Source of the DNA: Strigamia acuminata
Lineage: Eukaryota; Arthropoda; Chilopoda; Geophilomorpha; Linotaeniidae
DNA length: 64,000 nucleotides
Direction of reading: 5' to 3'
Assembly: GCA_949358305.1 (NCBI GenBank)
Contig: OX442315.1
Coordinates: 29,290,427-29,354,426, forward strand
The notes under the pieces: generated by a model
The model's input: the letters and a program-made list of their open reading frames with translations, nothing else
What the model was told of the DNA's origin: nothing
The model's database searches: none
Part shown: positions 1 to 13,370 of the stretch, piece after piece
Layout of the letters: each line of letters starts with the position of its first letter
How positions within the stretch are numbered: position 1 is the stretch's first letter
Made by a program: the position numbers and the translations under genes

Positions 1-829
1 GCATGTATGTCGTATGAAAATTTCCTTCGTCGTCTTCCTCTTTTCTCGACTGCACCACACGAGGGAATTGGCAACAGACGCTCAAGTCGGTCGTGGCGCA
101 ACTCACGAGTGGAATACATGAACATCCAACAGTCTCCACAGTGGCCACAGGTCGCTGCAAGTGGTCTGTTTATTGATGATCATTTGAGCAGAAAAACTTT
201 CTACAAATTACATAACTCCAAAATATTTCACCAATTCTCTTTCTTTTCCGCTCCACTTGACATTTCTTCCGTTTCCTATTAAAATCATTCCCCCAAAAAC
301 CGTTTAAAACTTTCTACCCGTTTTCCCCCCACTACACATCATGATGCAGCAAATGCGGCCTCTTCAAGAGCCGTCTCAACGACGACTTCCTAACCACAGA
401 TTTGCATTCATATATTTGCCCGTTTCTACTCTATCCACGAGAGAATGTGCTGAGTTTGTCTTAAGCTTTTCAAAACAGCACAAGAGGCAATGATCGCCTT
501 TGATCCTCAAACTTTCCTTCTTGATTAATGAAAACATTCTTGGCGAATACCTAGTCGACTTTAATTAATCCATCAAATAATTAAGAAACCAAAGCCACGG
601 CAATCTTTAATCGGCCCACTCGTTTTACCAAACTATTTTTAACTTAATAACCAAAAAATCGCTTTTCCCCTCAAAAACACCCCCTTAAATTCCCAATTTG
701 TATTTTCACCTCATCAACACTTTTAATCATGCATCAGAAAATCTATAGGAAAACCCACCACCAACCACCCCCTTTTCTAATATCTATCTTTATCTCCCAA
801 CATAATTTGAGCATGTCGATTTTACTCCC

Positions 830-843
830 GTCGCCATAGCAAC
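830..843. promoter_or_regulatory. RFX X-box-like site
   Basis: The 14-mer GTCGCCATAGCAAC fits the RFX X-box pattern GTNRCC-N0-3-RGYAAC with a two-base spacer. RFX factors bind such imperfect palindromes upstream of ciliary and other genes. No gene start is visible beside it, so function is uncertain. Confidence 0.35.
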
Positions 844-3800
844 ACCATAATCCATGTGGGTTGCCTCACTTTTCCTTTTATTAATTCCCCACTTCCTCCA
901 GCTTGGGCCACATTCATCCAAGACAAAATCTAACTCTTCAATTTCCCCATTCAGTACGCAACATGTCCTGTCGTCATGGCAACTCCCACCATCAAAATAT
1001 CTTATTCGCGTCCACTCAATTTTCTCTTTGCATACACATTAAATCTGGAACAAATTAAAACCCCAAAACAAGTTTCCTCCATTTGTTTTGTTTTTTTTAT
1101 ATCAACTTTTTTATATTATTACGCAATTTTTCTTTTCATTACATTTTTTATCACAGCCCTTTAAATTTTAATTAGGCTTAACCAAGAATCCTATTTTTTT
1201 TTTTAATTAAAAAAAAAAGAAAGGAAAAAAAATTGTAAGATTTTCTGACACTTCATTTCTTAAATCCACACTTAAATATTAATGTTGTGTCAGCGTGTTA
1301 TCTCCAAACTTATTACACACTCAAAGGATAATTGAATATTTCCAAGTATAATTTCCTACCAAAACCTGACAACATCAATTTCAAAAGTTCCTGCAATTTT
1401 TTTTTTTTAATTTTAACCCGTGTAACTCACAGAGAATCAAAAGTGGAGAACGAGAGCGAGAGAGAGAAGAGCGAAAGAGAGTAAAAGCTAATTATGCAAG
1501 ATTTCAATTAGGGCTTGCACTTTCTCTGTCTACTCAAATGAAGATGTCTTAAAATGAAAATCCATTTCAAATGAACTGGAATTAAAAAGTAGAAAAGCAA
1601 ATTCCGAAAGTGTTCATTAATTCCGCAAATTCACTCACAAATAATGAATGTTAAATCAAGAACTCCCATTCGCTTGTCTCTTAATTTCTCTATACATTAC
1701 GTATTCAAATCCTTTGACTGTGACCTTTTTTCCGTAATGAATTCTTAATTTTCATCATTTCTCGAAAATAAATAAATATTTAAAACCCGAACATTTTTTT
1801 CATCTTTCCAAATTTCCACCAAAAATTTTACTTTTCAAATTTTTAAACATTAAAAAAAAAATCAACGAAATTGTCACTACTCACCTTGCAAACATCAATT
1901 ATCACTTATTAACCATTTGGCTTTTATCCCTTTGATTAATCCTAACTCGCCGTCAAAATAATTTCATCTCCATTCCTGATCCTTCATGTTATGTTTCACA
2001 ACCCCCTTTCTCACTACAATTCAATAACATTCCTGAGTCTTGAGCCCAAATTGCCCATCTGTCAAGCCCAAGTGATCTTTTTCTTGAAGAATTCCTTTTT
2101 TTCCTATCTTCCACTACTCTCTCTCTCTCTTCAGCTAAGTACTTTGTGATGGAATGTGGGAGGCCGTTGCTTCTTTATTATTATTCCTTGTTATAGCAAC
2201 ACAAATGTCGAAAGCAGAATTTTATCCTACAACCTTGTCCCCTCACTACACATAATAATACTTGAAAATAAAAACTTCCTCATTCTAAAAAAAAAAAAAA
2301 AAAAAAATTTTCACACCTTAAAAAACCAGTTTGCACAGAAATTGGATGCGCCAACCAAAACTGCTTCCCTGACCTTGACATTACCAGCAACTGACCACTT
2401 CCTAGGTCATGACCATGCCCAAAATATATTTAACGCCGCCTTATGCTTCATGCTCACTACTTACAATTCACGTAAAAGGGTTAACGACCTTGCAAGTAAC
2501 AACAACTTGCCATTAAATCCTATGATGAAACGCCTGTAGTATAATTTCACATTCCCCTGAATACGACAGACATCCTTCATTTTTTTTTCCTCCCAAGGTT
2601 TTTTTTTTTTTTTATATATGACATATCGAGGACAGCATATTGAATCAATGACAGTTCGGAAATTTTCCATAAGAATTGTGTAACGTTCTTTGATTATTTA
2701 TTCAAACTAGTGCGTAAAACCTGCAGCTTTAAAACAAAGACAATCTTAAGGCCATTTTTAATTTCATGATTGCGCATGTCGAAAAAAAAATTAATTACAG
2801 TTTGAAACCTCATAATTTTAGTTTCTTTGTCCTGTTTATCCCCGAGTTGTAGGAGGAAGAAGGAAACGTTCCTTTCTTTTTATTTTCGATTTTTCAAAAA
2901 TTTGAAATTATATGTAATTTATAATTATCATGTGGAAAACCAGACAAACAAAAAAAATAAAACCACTATAAAACTTCCGTATATAATATTTAACACCGTT
3001 ATTTAAGCCTAAACCAAACCAAACCTTTTCCTGCTTGTCTGTCTATGTTAGGTAATATTTACGATTTCGAATTTTCGATTGTTATCTTAATTGCAATGCA
3101 ATACAAGTCAGCACCGTGTGTTTTGCGCATTTTTTTCGGAGTAATAACCTCTTCTGTAAACCAGAGCAGAAGACATCATCATAATGCGGCAGATTTATTC
3201 CTTAAGTCAAAAATCATTACAGCCAACCATTTGATTGACAGCAAAACCAAAAAAGTATCACCCGTTTACTACAAAACTGAATATTTTCACATATTTTGCC
3301 AAAATTACCATTTGATTTAAATTTCTACCCTAAAATTCTTATCTTTCCTCGTTTTTTAACTCGTTAAAATCTTTTTCAATTATAAAACCTTAAGTAGTGC
3401 CCTCAAACCCATGACCCCCAACCAAAAATAATTAACAAGTATACCTGAACTCACAATAAATATAAAAAAAAGTGTCTAACTTAGCCCTTTCTCAATTACT
3501 CTTTCCACAATTCCTCAACCCATAGTGTCCTCTGGGGTGAAATTTAGTAAAACATTGGTCCAATAAAGAAATCATTTCGTCTCCAGCCTTTGAGACACAT
3601 CAACGTACTCATCAAAACCAACACGTACAATTGGCCAACTCTTGACTCCTTCCAGGCCCATCCGCCATCAAAACCCTTTTCTTCACATCTTAAAGTAAAA
3701 GCCACCATTCAATGAGAAACTCAAACTTTCCCTTTCCAAATAATAAAAAAAATAAAAAAAAATAAAAAAAAATATTTAACTTTACTTTTCACTTTGCCAT

Positions 3801-4676
3801 TCTTCAATTTCCCCCCTCTGTCTTGTGCCATTAGAGTCTCATCCACCTTCATTAAATCTTTTTGTTTGCACCTGTCATTGCAAATGAAGAGGAAGAAAAC
3901 AAGACATCTTTTACACACTGCATTTCAACAACCTTTCCTGCAACCACGAAAACCCAGTCACTGACCCCCAAAGGTTACCTAACCTTCATTTGCAAAATTA
4001 TTCTCCCACTCAAATAATTTTCAGGCTTAAAAATTACAACTCACCTAACTCCAGAATATTTTTTTTATTTAAAAAAAAAAAAAAAAAATGTCAGGTCGTC
4101 AACTTCATCTCTTAATCAAGTCCGCTGCAATTATTTCTTGACCATCAATCAAATCGTTCATATGTAGAAAAATATTTTAATTTTTTTTTAATATTTCTAA
4201 TATTGAAAAATTTAATAAATCCCGAACTTTAATCCCCACTTACCAAATCCATACAGTTTCATTAAGTATGTTTAATTTTTAATGCACGTGAATTATTTTC
4301 CTGCGAATTAGTTAGCTTTGTGGAAGCGGACTTTGCCGCTGTGTAATGTGACGCACAGTGCAGCGCTTCCATTTAATAGCGCATATTCAATTTATAAAAT
4401 CAAAAATTTAAACATCTTGCATGGGAACGTGCAGTAAAATCGGATTTTCAAAAATAGATAAAAAGAAGCATAATGTACGAGAGTTTGTGGTAGCAATTTT
4501 TTCCCAATATTTATGGTCGAATTTTACGCAGTAATTAGTGTAACAATAAAGTTGAAACGATGTGTTGCAGAACTTGCCCCTTTTCGTTCGTTTGAAAATA
4601 AAAGCTGCTCTGCTTCTCCAATCAAATTACTTGCTTCAGTAGCACTTGCTGCCTTGCTCCGAAACAATCGTGCAAC

Positions 4677-4738
4677 GACTTGGCATTTAGAAAGAAACAA
4701 TCGTACAGACTTGGCATTTAGAAAGAAACAATCGTACA
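4677..4738. repeat. Perfect 31-bp tandem duplication
   Basis: Two identical adjacent 31-bp copies beginning GACTTGGCATTTAG and ending CAATCGTACA, preceded by a partial third copy of the GAAACAATCGT part at 4661. Perfect identity suggests a recent slippage or replication event. Confidence 0.85.
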
Positions 4739-4881
4739 AAATCGCAACATTTAGTCCCTATGAAGCGGAGAATAGCAGATGAAGCCGATCTCGAACACCA
4801 TTTGCATTTGGTGACGTAAATAATGGAAGGTAGATAGCGAATGGAAAATTACCTGCCGCAAACTCCATATTCTGCTCGATT

Positions 4882-4915
4882 TGACGTCATTATTATCGCC
4901 ATATTGCCTAGCAAC
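4882..4915. promoter_or_regulatory. CRE palindrome plus X-box-like site
   Basis: TGACGTCA at 4882-4889 is a full CREB/ATF palindrome. Thirteen bases further, ATTGCCTAGCAAC at 4903-4915 matches the RFX X-box except for its first base. The pair looks promoter-like, but no convincing transcript start or coding exon is recognisable nearby. Confidence 0.35.
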
Positions 4916-5095
4916 CAGAGTTGGAATAGGCCACGTTGAAATTCAACACCAATTTCACGAGTGGTTGCAACGGAGGGGGAAGGAACAGCGAAAAATTGTA
5001 CCGCTAATAGATGTATCGCAAACGGAAATACTAATAACGATGTTAATTAATCAGATGAACAATCCGTTTACAGTTAACAGCTAAAAAAAACACTA

Positions 5096-5220
5096 TAGCT
5101 GCATTCAAAACTTTGTGTTTTAAGTGGTTTTCGTGTTTGTGTTTTTTGTATTTTTTAACATAACAAAACCAAAGCATAAACACCAAAAGCACTCGTAACG
5201 TGACTTTTTGAATGCAGCTA
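5096..5220. mobile_element. MITE with 15-bp terminal inverted repeats, TA-flanked
   Basis: The left end TAGCTGCATTCAAAA is exactly mirrored by TTTTGAATGCAGCTA at the right end, giving a 125-bp non-coding element bounded by TA at both ends, as expected for Tc1/mariner-type insertions. The interior is T/G-rich on the left half and A/C-rich on the right half, so the element can fold back along its length. A third related terminus lies at about 5340-5376 in inverted orientation. Confidence 0.7.
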
Positions 5221-6102
5221 ATGTTTTCGTTTCATGTGTCCATTTGATTTGTTGTTGGGAATGTGCGGGTAGAGTTTTGGCAAGTTGGGAGGTTGGTATG
5301 GTGATGGTTTATGGCTGTTTTTGGTGTCCATTCTCTTTATAGAAACACCAAAAACCACAAACAGAAACTTTAAATGCACCTACTCAAATTTTGGCCCAAA
5401 ACGTTCATTTTTTAAACATTTCACATAAAAAATCTTTAACCCAGTTTTTAAAACCTAGACATTAATTCTAAGGCCCAAAACCATTCAACTATAAAAGAAT
5501 AAAAACCAATTTTAATGAAAACTGAAAAAAAAACATTTTTTTTTTTGCTGTTTTCCGTTAGCGGTTTCCGTTTGTAGTATTTCCGTTAGCGGTATGACCC
5601 TGCGCCCTGTTTGCAATTTTATTTTTATGAAAAAAGAAAAAAAAACGAAAATTATTTCCAAAACTTGTAAAAATAAGTAAACATTTATGATTCTCACATT
5701 TCCCATTTCCCAATATTATTTTCAATCTGTGATGTTCTAATGCCACACACAATTATTTTGTTCCATGTCAATTTTAAAGTCTACTAATGAAATACAGGTG
5801 GCAAGCTGTCAGTGCAAATTCTATTTGTTAATCTAGTTCAGTATATTCAAAAAAAAAATCAATTACATTGCGCACGCTTTGTGCAATTTCCCCATCCGCA
5901 ATCACAGCAAATTTCAGCCGTTTAAAAAAAAAAAAAAAAAAAGGAAAAAAAAAAAACGGGTAGGGTGGGAAAGAATTAATTAAACAATTTTTTTCTCCTC
6001 CTGAAGGTGCTATCTTTGATGTATCCCACCATGGGAACCGCAAAATTTGTCAACAGAGTGCCACCTTGACCCTAACTTCCGGGCGCCCATCAGTTGAAGG
6101 GT

Positions 6103-6177
6103 TCAGGGAAAGGGCGTTGTCAGCATTGTACGTGACATACTGGTGCCATCTTGACTTATGGCTTGATACTCATCCCA
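6103..6177 (-). other. Exon-like island, minus strand (candidate terminal exon)
   Basis: On the minus strand a long pyrimidine tract (TTTTTCCTCTATTTTTC and further pyrimidines) ends in CCTCCAG just upstream of 6177, an excellent 3' splice acceptor. The frame after it is open for 24 codons, WDEYQAISQDG then TSMSRTMLTTPFP, before TGA. The peptide is hydrophilic and unlike the Phe/Lys-rich chance frames nearby. An internal GTATGT at 6140 could instead be a donor, giving a 37-nt exon. I recognise no family. Confidence 0.22.
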
Positions 6178-8966
6178 CTGGAGGACGCCAACAAGAAAAA
6201 TAGAGGAAAAACAGACCGTGACAGTGTGAATAGAACATAACAAAAAGAATAAACGGGAGTCAAGTGGAGCCCAGCAAGCTGAACATTTACACGATAAGCA
6301 GATCCAAAACAAAACAAAACAAAAATATAAAAAAAAAATAATAAATTAAATCCTTATTTTGTCATTTTCAATATCCGAATTGAAAAAAATTGCCTCCAAC
6401 ATATTTTCATCATGGGCAATTGCTACCTGAATCGTACGCATGTCAACAAGAACACTTTTCCTATTACCTTAAAAGGCCAAACAAATGAAACTTGTCTAAA
6501 TGAAACCGAATGAAACTAAACCAGGTTTATGGGTCCAATAAAGCAATTATTCATCCTTACCTAAAACCAAACACCTGTTCCATCAAATCATCAATAACTT
6601 AATTATTGGGTGCTCAAAAACTTCATTTAACACATAATAAAAAGAAAAAAAAAGAAAAAAAAAACTAATTCTATTACCAAATGACCTGGCAATCCCTCAA
6701 GTCACCACAAGACAAACATTGATTAAAGTGCATTATGGGTAAATATTTTCTTAAGGTTGTCTTAAAAACGACCTATTTTCCCTCCTCCCAGCAGCTGCCA
6801 CCAAGTTAATTACAAATACCTACCTGTGAAGGTCAAATAAGCAAGCAGGGTGTTGCACTCGTGGGTCCTCGATGTTCACCTGTCGTTAATTAGGCATTGT
6901 CGACCCCCTGCATCCCTCTTACCCAAAAGACCACCCGCTATCAAGTTATACTTGAATTCTGCTAGTGACATAAGTTCACAACGCCCCTTGCTCACCTCTT
7001 TGCAAGTTATCAACTAAACGCTATTTATACAACTTGTGGCCGGTCGGTTGGAGAAACAGTGAGTATTCCTTCGAATAAACAAGTCATACTTAACTTTAAA
7101 CTCTCATTAACTTTAATTTAATTATGTTTATGAGTTTCATTTTTTTCCTTTTTGCGCAGTTTGTATCCTGTTTTTACTCTTTTTTCCCCTCATTAAACTT
7201 GTTAATTTTCAGTATTTTGTTTCATTTGCTTTCATTATTGCATTTTCAATGCTAAGTGCTTTTTCCTGTTGTTGTTAAAAAATAGATTTTTTTTCAAATT
7301 AATATTTATTCAACCTTCAATCAAATATTAAAGTTGTTAGCATTTTTTAGCATTAATTATCCCGAAACAAAAATGTTCCGAAGACTTCCTAAATTTAATT
7401 TAAAACACTAATCATCAATTTATTAGATAAATGAAAAATAATTTCAATAAGATATTTCCGGTATAAGTTCTAGAGATGTGTGGACAAGTACCAATTTACG
7501 TCCGGCATCCAACGTTATGAAAGTTTCTTATTTCCTGTTTGTACAGAGTGTTTACGTTAAAGAGATCAGTATGAATGACGTAAAAACCGTCAATAAAATA
7601 GAAAATTCAGACAATAAGGATTTCCTCCTAAAAAAATGATTTCTCACTCGAAAAAGTTACAACTTACAACTACATTTTAAAGCCAAAATTACACGAATAT
7701 GTAATGAATTAAAGTATCCAACAAATGGTGAAGACTGAAGAGATAAACTAAATATCGCGTGCCCTTTTATTTATTCATTCTTCTATCTTTAGCTTAGAAT
7801 GTACAATCTGTGTACTATCTATAATTTAAACATTAAATGAGAAAGCCCATATTTTATGCACCCGAACTTCACACTTCACTTTAAGTTCCTTCTTTTAACT
7901 CCAACCCATCTCTCGAAAAGTTTTGCAACTACACTTAAAAAATTCCTCAATTTTCACTCAATGAATTTTAATTATGATAATTAAAACTTTTGTCATATAA
8001 ATTGACGAGGAAATGGGGTGATTATTTTCATTTTCCTCCGCATACTTCTCTCTTGTTTGCCACCAGGGGTTGCAAGCAGGTATTAGTTGCCAAGAAAATG
8101 TGCTATAAATTACACGTCTCCTCATTCAGTGGATGGACTTGGTCTCGCCTTCCATTTTCTTAATTGATTTTCGAGTGCGCTCTGTGTGTTTGTGTGTGTT
8201 GCTATTATCACTGTATCTCACTCAACACTTAAAGGGGTAAATCTCAATCTTCAGTCCTTAACAACCAATGCAACAATCAAATAATCTTCCCATTATTCCT
8301 TTTATGCGAGTATATATACACAAAACTCATAAATATTAAATAAATAAATAAATAAATAATATTTAAATATATAAATTAACAAAAAAAATATATTTTAAAA
8401 ATAAATAACAATTTACTGCTTTCTCTTTGTTCAACTTTACAAAATCATAAAAATTTCATAAAGAATTTTTTCCGTGATTTGTACGTGCTGTCAAAAGTGG
8501 AGTGAAACCCATTTCGAAAAAAGAAACTAAGTCAACAAACTGATAGTGGACGTATGAAACATTTCTGATTCCGTTTGCTGAAAATCCACGAGTTAAAAAA
8601 ATGAAATAAAATAAAATATAAAAAAAATAAAATACCAAAAAGGACCACATACAAAAAAAAAAAAAAAACGAAGAAAGAAATTACAGATAAGGTGAAGGAA
8701 AGGAAAGGAAAAGGCGAACTAACAATTTTTTTCCAGGGGATTTCTTTATTCCCTCTTTCTCTCAGCTACAGGACCTTCATTTTTATCTACAATTTCCCGC
8801 CAATTTTTTATTCTCACATTTCATTCAACTACATTTTCTATAACTTAAAATGACCTATTCCACATTTTTTTACCATCCTGAATATGGATCCTTTTTCTGA
8901 CATTCACTTTTTATATCTGCTAAGAAAACAACAATGAATTTCTGCAGAAAAAGCCCGAGTTAACTA

Positions 8967-9052
8967 TACTGTTTCTATGGTGCGAACATCTGCCAACCAC
9001 CATTAACTGGCTTCTCTGTGGTTTCCCCCATTTTCGATCCAAATGTAACGTT
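8967..9052 (+). repeat. Dispersed repeat copy 1 (SINE-like module)
   Basis: This 86-bp stretch shares an ordered series of blocks with 52871-52952: TACTGTTTCT, ACATCTG, AACTGG, TCTGTGGTTTCCC, ATTC and AATGT. Two diverged copies 44 kb apart imply an old interspersed repeat. The second copy is followed by a TAAATAAATAAAAA tail, as SINEs often have. Confidence 0.5.
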
Positions 9053-12000
9053 AGGTCCCTTAAAAACTCATCCCATAGAACGCCTCGATGGACACGCACA
9101 TTAGCCTATGTGTATGGGGTCATGATCACGTTGAGCAAACACAATTTCTCCCTGATGATAATTTACCAATTTCTAATATATTCTTAAATTTCTTTTGCAA
9201 TATTTTTTTGCAAAAAAAAAATGTGATCCAGTTAGATACACACTTTTGAATTTCCATCGTATGATGACCGTTATTTATTTCACCATTCTTAAATTAATAG
9301 ACTTGCTCACCTACAAAATAAATTGTCCTTAAAAATAATCCACCATAATAAAGTGGTTCCAATTTAAAAAAAAACGCAGAAAAATCCTCAAAATTCTCAA
9401 TAACAATAATTCAACTCTAGTTATTCCAATCATAAAACCACATTTTTCTTCCTAACTATAATTCAAAATAAGTGCTAGCTTTAAGCCACTGCTTCAAAGA
9501 TTTAGGCTTCAATTATTTCCCAAAAACGAAGTGCAATGAACCTGACCTAAAAACTCCTTATACAATGGACGTCCACATAATAAATTCAACAAAAAAAAAA
9601 AAAAAATTAAAACTCAAAACAAAAAAAAAAAATTAAACAATAAGGAGAGTTAAAAATAATCAGGTTTGTTTACACCTATGCAGCGATCTCAACAGTGCAC
9701 TTCCTCAAGACTGACTTGACTTTTGAATAGAACAGGTGATGTTATCTCTCACATTCTCTGGGATCATTGACACGATTCTCCCGAGGGGGCGCTCTATCTA
9801 CGGCTCAACACCATTATCACCTCAACTCATTACCATATTTATTTACATATTTTGTCACAATGACCTACCCCCTCTATCTGTGCTTTGATATACATACTCC
9901 ATGGGACACAGTCGTAAAGAAAAACCAGGTGGCACACAAAAAAAATAGCTGCGAGTAAAATTTCAGACATGGACTTATTTGGAAAAATTCTATTTATGAA
10001 AAAAAAATCAAGTTTCATTACAGAATAAAAAAAAAGTGTAATGTGTGCAATCTGGTTTAAATCTCGCACATTCACTTCGCTTTAGTTACAAGATCATTTT
10101 CATTGATATCCTTGCTGTGTATCCTGCTTGAGAGAAGATACAGCTTTATCTCCGTTCCTTTGTCTGTGAGAATGTAATCAAACGTTATCTGGACTAAAAG
10201 GAAAAATGGATCCAACACTAAACATAATTAATATATCATTGTTCCCCCAAAAACAGATAATTATTATTACAGAATTAATTACTACTCGTGTATTGCGTCA
10301 AAGCATCCTCGCTAAATGTCATCAATCAGTTCTACTTTCGCTAATTCATCAGTAACAATAAACAGAAATCTCATTACATTTTCTGATTAACCCCGCATTG
10401 GTTTATCGTACATCAGCTTCATTTCATCGTGCAAAAATGAATATTCTCTTTATTTTTTAGTGAGTAAAGGTTGGACATAAACGTCCAAAACTTCCTGCAC
10501 GATACACCTGGCAGACAGTGTAGTTTTATCATTCCCTGCAGGGTTTGCAGGAAGGTATTATACCTCCCATTAGTTAATAGGAAATCCAATTTATCTTACA
10601 ACAATATTATGTTCCCATTGAAAGCAGTTCACATGATGTCGACACACAAAAAAAATGGCCACAGCCGAAGCTGGAAATTGATTAAACTAACAGTCAGTCA
10701 TCTCCACGTGACGACTCAATTTCTATATATACTGTTGAGTCCACTTTAAGTAATCATTTAATTTTTTTCCTTTTAATTTTTTTTATTTGCCGGCAAAGTA
10801 TGATGACCAAGAAAACGTTTCTCAGTTTCTGCAAGACCCGGAGTAAAAGTTAATGTAAATGAAATGGTTAATTCCACCCTAAGTTGGATGAAATCATGGA
10901 AATAACCAAGAGGAATTTTCCACCCACTATTCGGTTGTATTCTACTAAAAAAAAAAAATACATATCTAGACGGTCATCATAGTCATTGAGGGTGAACGTC
11001 TTGTTTCCTTTTGTGTCACATTTACGGCCTGCAACACAATGGTGATTGTAGGCTTCACGCTATTGCAAATGCAATACGAGCGTGTGCTGAAATGAACCCG
11101 AGAGAATTTACTATGATCACAGCCAACTGAGAAGACATTTAGGCGTACAAGAAAATTCATTACGCCAATTTCCAACTCATTTTAAAATACACGTTAGTTT
11201 CAAATTCGGTGGAAATAGCTATAGTTTAAAACTGTCGTTCACAAATGTTAACCAACCAGAAAAATCATTAACACCTAAACCTAGAGCCTTCTTCTCTTTG
11301 CTGGCTTTAGCAGCTAAGTGGTTAATGCGCAGGCCTTTAAGCCAAAACCTGCTTAAGAAGCCTTCATTTCCAACAGATAGAATTCTCCTGTTAAACCAAA
11401 AACTATACTGCAACACAACTGGGTGTTGTTGATTAAATTGTCATTATATCATAATTATCTCCGATTTTTAAAACACCGCGTGCATTCATTTTGAAAACTA
11501 AAGAAGAAAAATCTTTCCTCCTCTATATCTTTATACACAAAGTCAGAGAATGCATTTATGAATAAACACTCCTAAATTATGGTCGCTTGCGATTCAGACA
11601 CGCGTGTGCAAAGCAGCATATTTCCTTAAAGAAAGCGCTATAGGGAAAAAAATTACCCAACAGGTCTCTTTGTAAAAATGCTTTGCCACTTTCCTTTTGA
11701 ACAAGTGCTGGCCATTTTTTACGTCTAATATCCTATAACCATATGATAGTAAAGACTCAGTTTCTCTACTATGTTTGCTGCAATACAGTTAAAGTTACCC
11801 AAATTGAAGGCATTTACACAGCAGTTTGTGATGTATAGGACAGATAATTAGTGTAAGGTGTATAGGAGGAGTCTACAAAGCCATTACACCACATTTGGAT
11901 ATCGTGGTTTGCTTTTGTATATCTCCATTAGAGGCACGCCCAACATTGATTGATAATAAACGGGGCTTATAATTATAATTGCAGGTTGTTACCTTCAATA

Positions 12001-12735
12001 GGAATCTTGAGGGTTCAAAATTTAATCACTTTCACCAGGATATAATAGTTGGCTGCAGGTCTTTTTTCACCGTATTAAACCTCTGGTCTGTGTACAGTGT
12101 AGCTAGAATAAATGTATTGAACAAGTCCCAAGTCTAGGAAACATTCTCCCGATGATGGTCTTTGCTTAAAACCGTTCCGCTCACGAAATGCAATTCGCAA
12201 ATGACATTTGTGTGCGTACGTAAATTTTCCGGTTCTAGCATACACGAAGACCACTAGATTGTTCATGCACGTAATTCTAAGGGATGAAAGTATTCCCTTT
12301 GAAGTGGTTGCAGTTGAAAATTTCAGGCTATTGAAATATTTCGAGTCTGAATAGTTGTGAGAACTAGGCTTAAGAGGACTGAACCGCGAGCCAAAATGTC
12401 AAACCTTCAAAAACAAAAACAAAAAAGTCTTGGTGATAAACTGACTACGTTTTTTTTTCTCATTTCATCCCAAGAAATTTCACAACATGGCAGTTTTCCA
12501 CTATATACACCAAAATGCAGTGTCGACTTTGATCACCGTTTTGAAGATCGATTGTACGGATTATTTTTCATCCGAATAACCGAGATTACTACGCTAAAAT
12601 AATATTAAGAATTATACATTATTAATTTTGAAAAAAGTACCCTAATTTGAAGTTCAGATGTCTACGAACCGAGTCAGACACATGAATAAATGTATAACTG
12701 CACAGCTCCATATGCCTTCTACAGCACTGTTTTTC

Positions 12736-13030
12736 TTATGCTGGAGATACACTGAGCACGATGCGAAGCGATTCACATCGTGTAATTTGAATGCACATGA
12801 GCGCAATGGCAGCTCGTGCTACCGATTTTGCATGCAAGTGTCGCATGGATTGGAGGACACGTGACCATTAGCTGCTTGTCATATGATCAAATGCAGCCGT
12901 TTGATTGGCTGTCTTAAAACGTGGGCAAAAGCGTGGAATTAGTACTTAGCCTGCGATGTAATTCAATAAGAAAATTTACGTCAAAAATAAATTGCACGCT
13001 CGCGTTATGCCCAGCGTCTCTCCAGCATAA
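12736..13030. mobile_element. MITE of about 295 bp with imperfect terminal inverted repeats
   Basis: The left end TTATGCTGGAGATACACTG pairs with the inverse of the right end (TTATGCTGGAGAGACGCTG), differing at three positions, and the similarity continues more weakly inward (GAGCACGATGCG against GGCATAACGCG). There is no open frame in between. A target-site duplication is not clear; T-rich sequence flanks both sides. Confidence 0.6.
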
Positions 13031-13210
13031 CTTTTTGCTACTTTTTGGTGAAAAAATTTATTTTAGACCCTAAGTAACATGTTCATCTAAAGGTCTATTA
13101 TTTTTTGCAATTACAAATGTCTTTTATACATTTTTTTACTAAATAAGTTCTTTTACTCAACCTAATTTATCGAATTGCTGATGCACACCAAACTTCTCGT
13201 CAAATCTGTT

Positions 13211-13370
13211 TAACCAAGTGCTTTAATTCAAGCACGGAATTTTGCTCAATTTAAGCGAAGAAAATTTCAGCTAATAATCCTCCAAATTCCATTATTAATG
13301 GAATTTTTCCGCACCGAACGAATTCACTGAATTTCCATGCTTAAGATCCTTGAATTAAATCACGTGGTTA
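13211..13370. mobile_element. 160-bp MITE with 22-bp terminal inverted repeats and central palindrome
   Basis: The left end TAACCAAGTGCTTTAATTCA and the inverse of the right end, TAACCACGTGATTTAATTCA, differ at two bases and are both followed by AG. The middle holds a second palindrome around 13285-13309 (TTCCATTATTAATGGAA). It lies only 180 bp from the preceding MITE. Confidence 0.65.

Noticed and set aside
4323-4372. Possible pre-miRNA hairpin around TGGAAGCG...CGCTTCCA
   Set aside because: The stem is interrupted by large asymmetric internal loops and is too short. It is unlike a Drosha substrate.
10966-11175. Minus-strand frame and an alternative CRKCDTKGNKTFTLNDYDD-like reading after TTGTGTTGCAG
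   Set aside because: The acceptor is plausible, but two frames compete, the donor is weak, and the peptide matches nothing I know.
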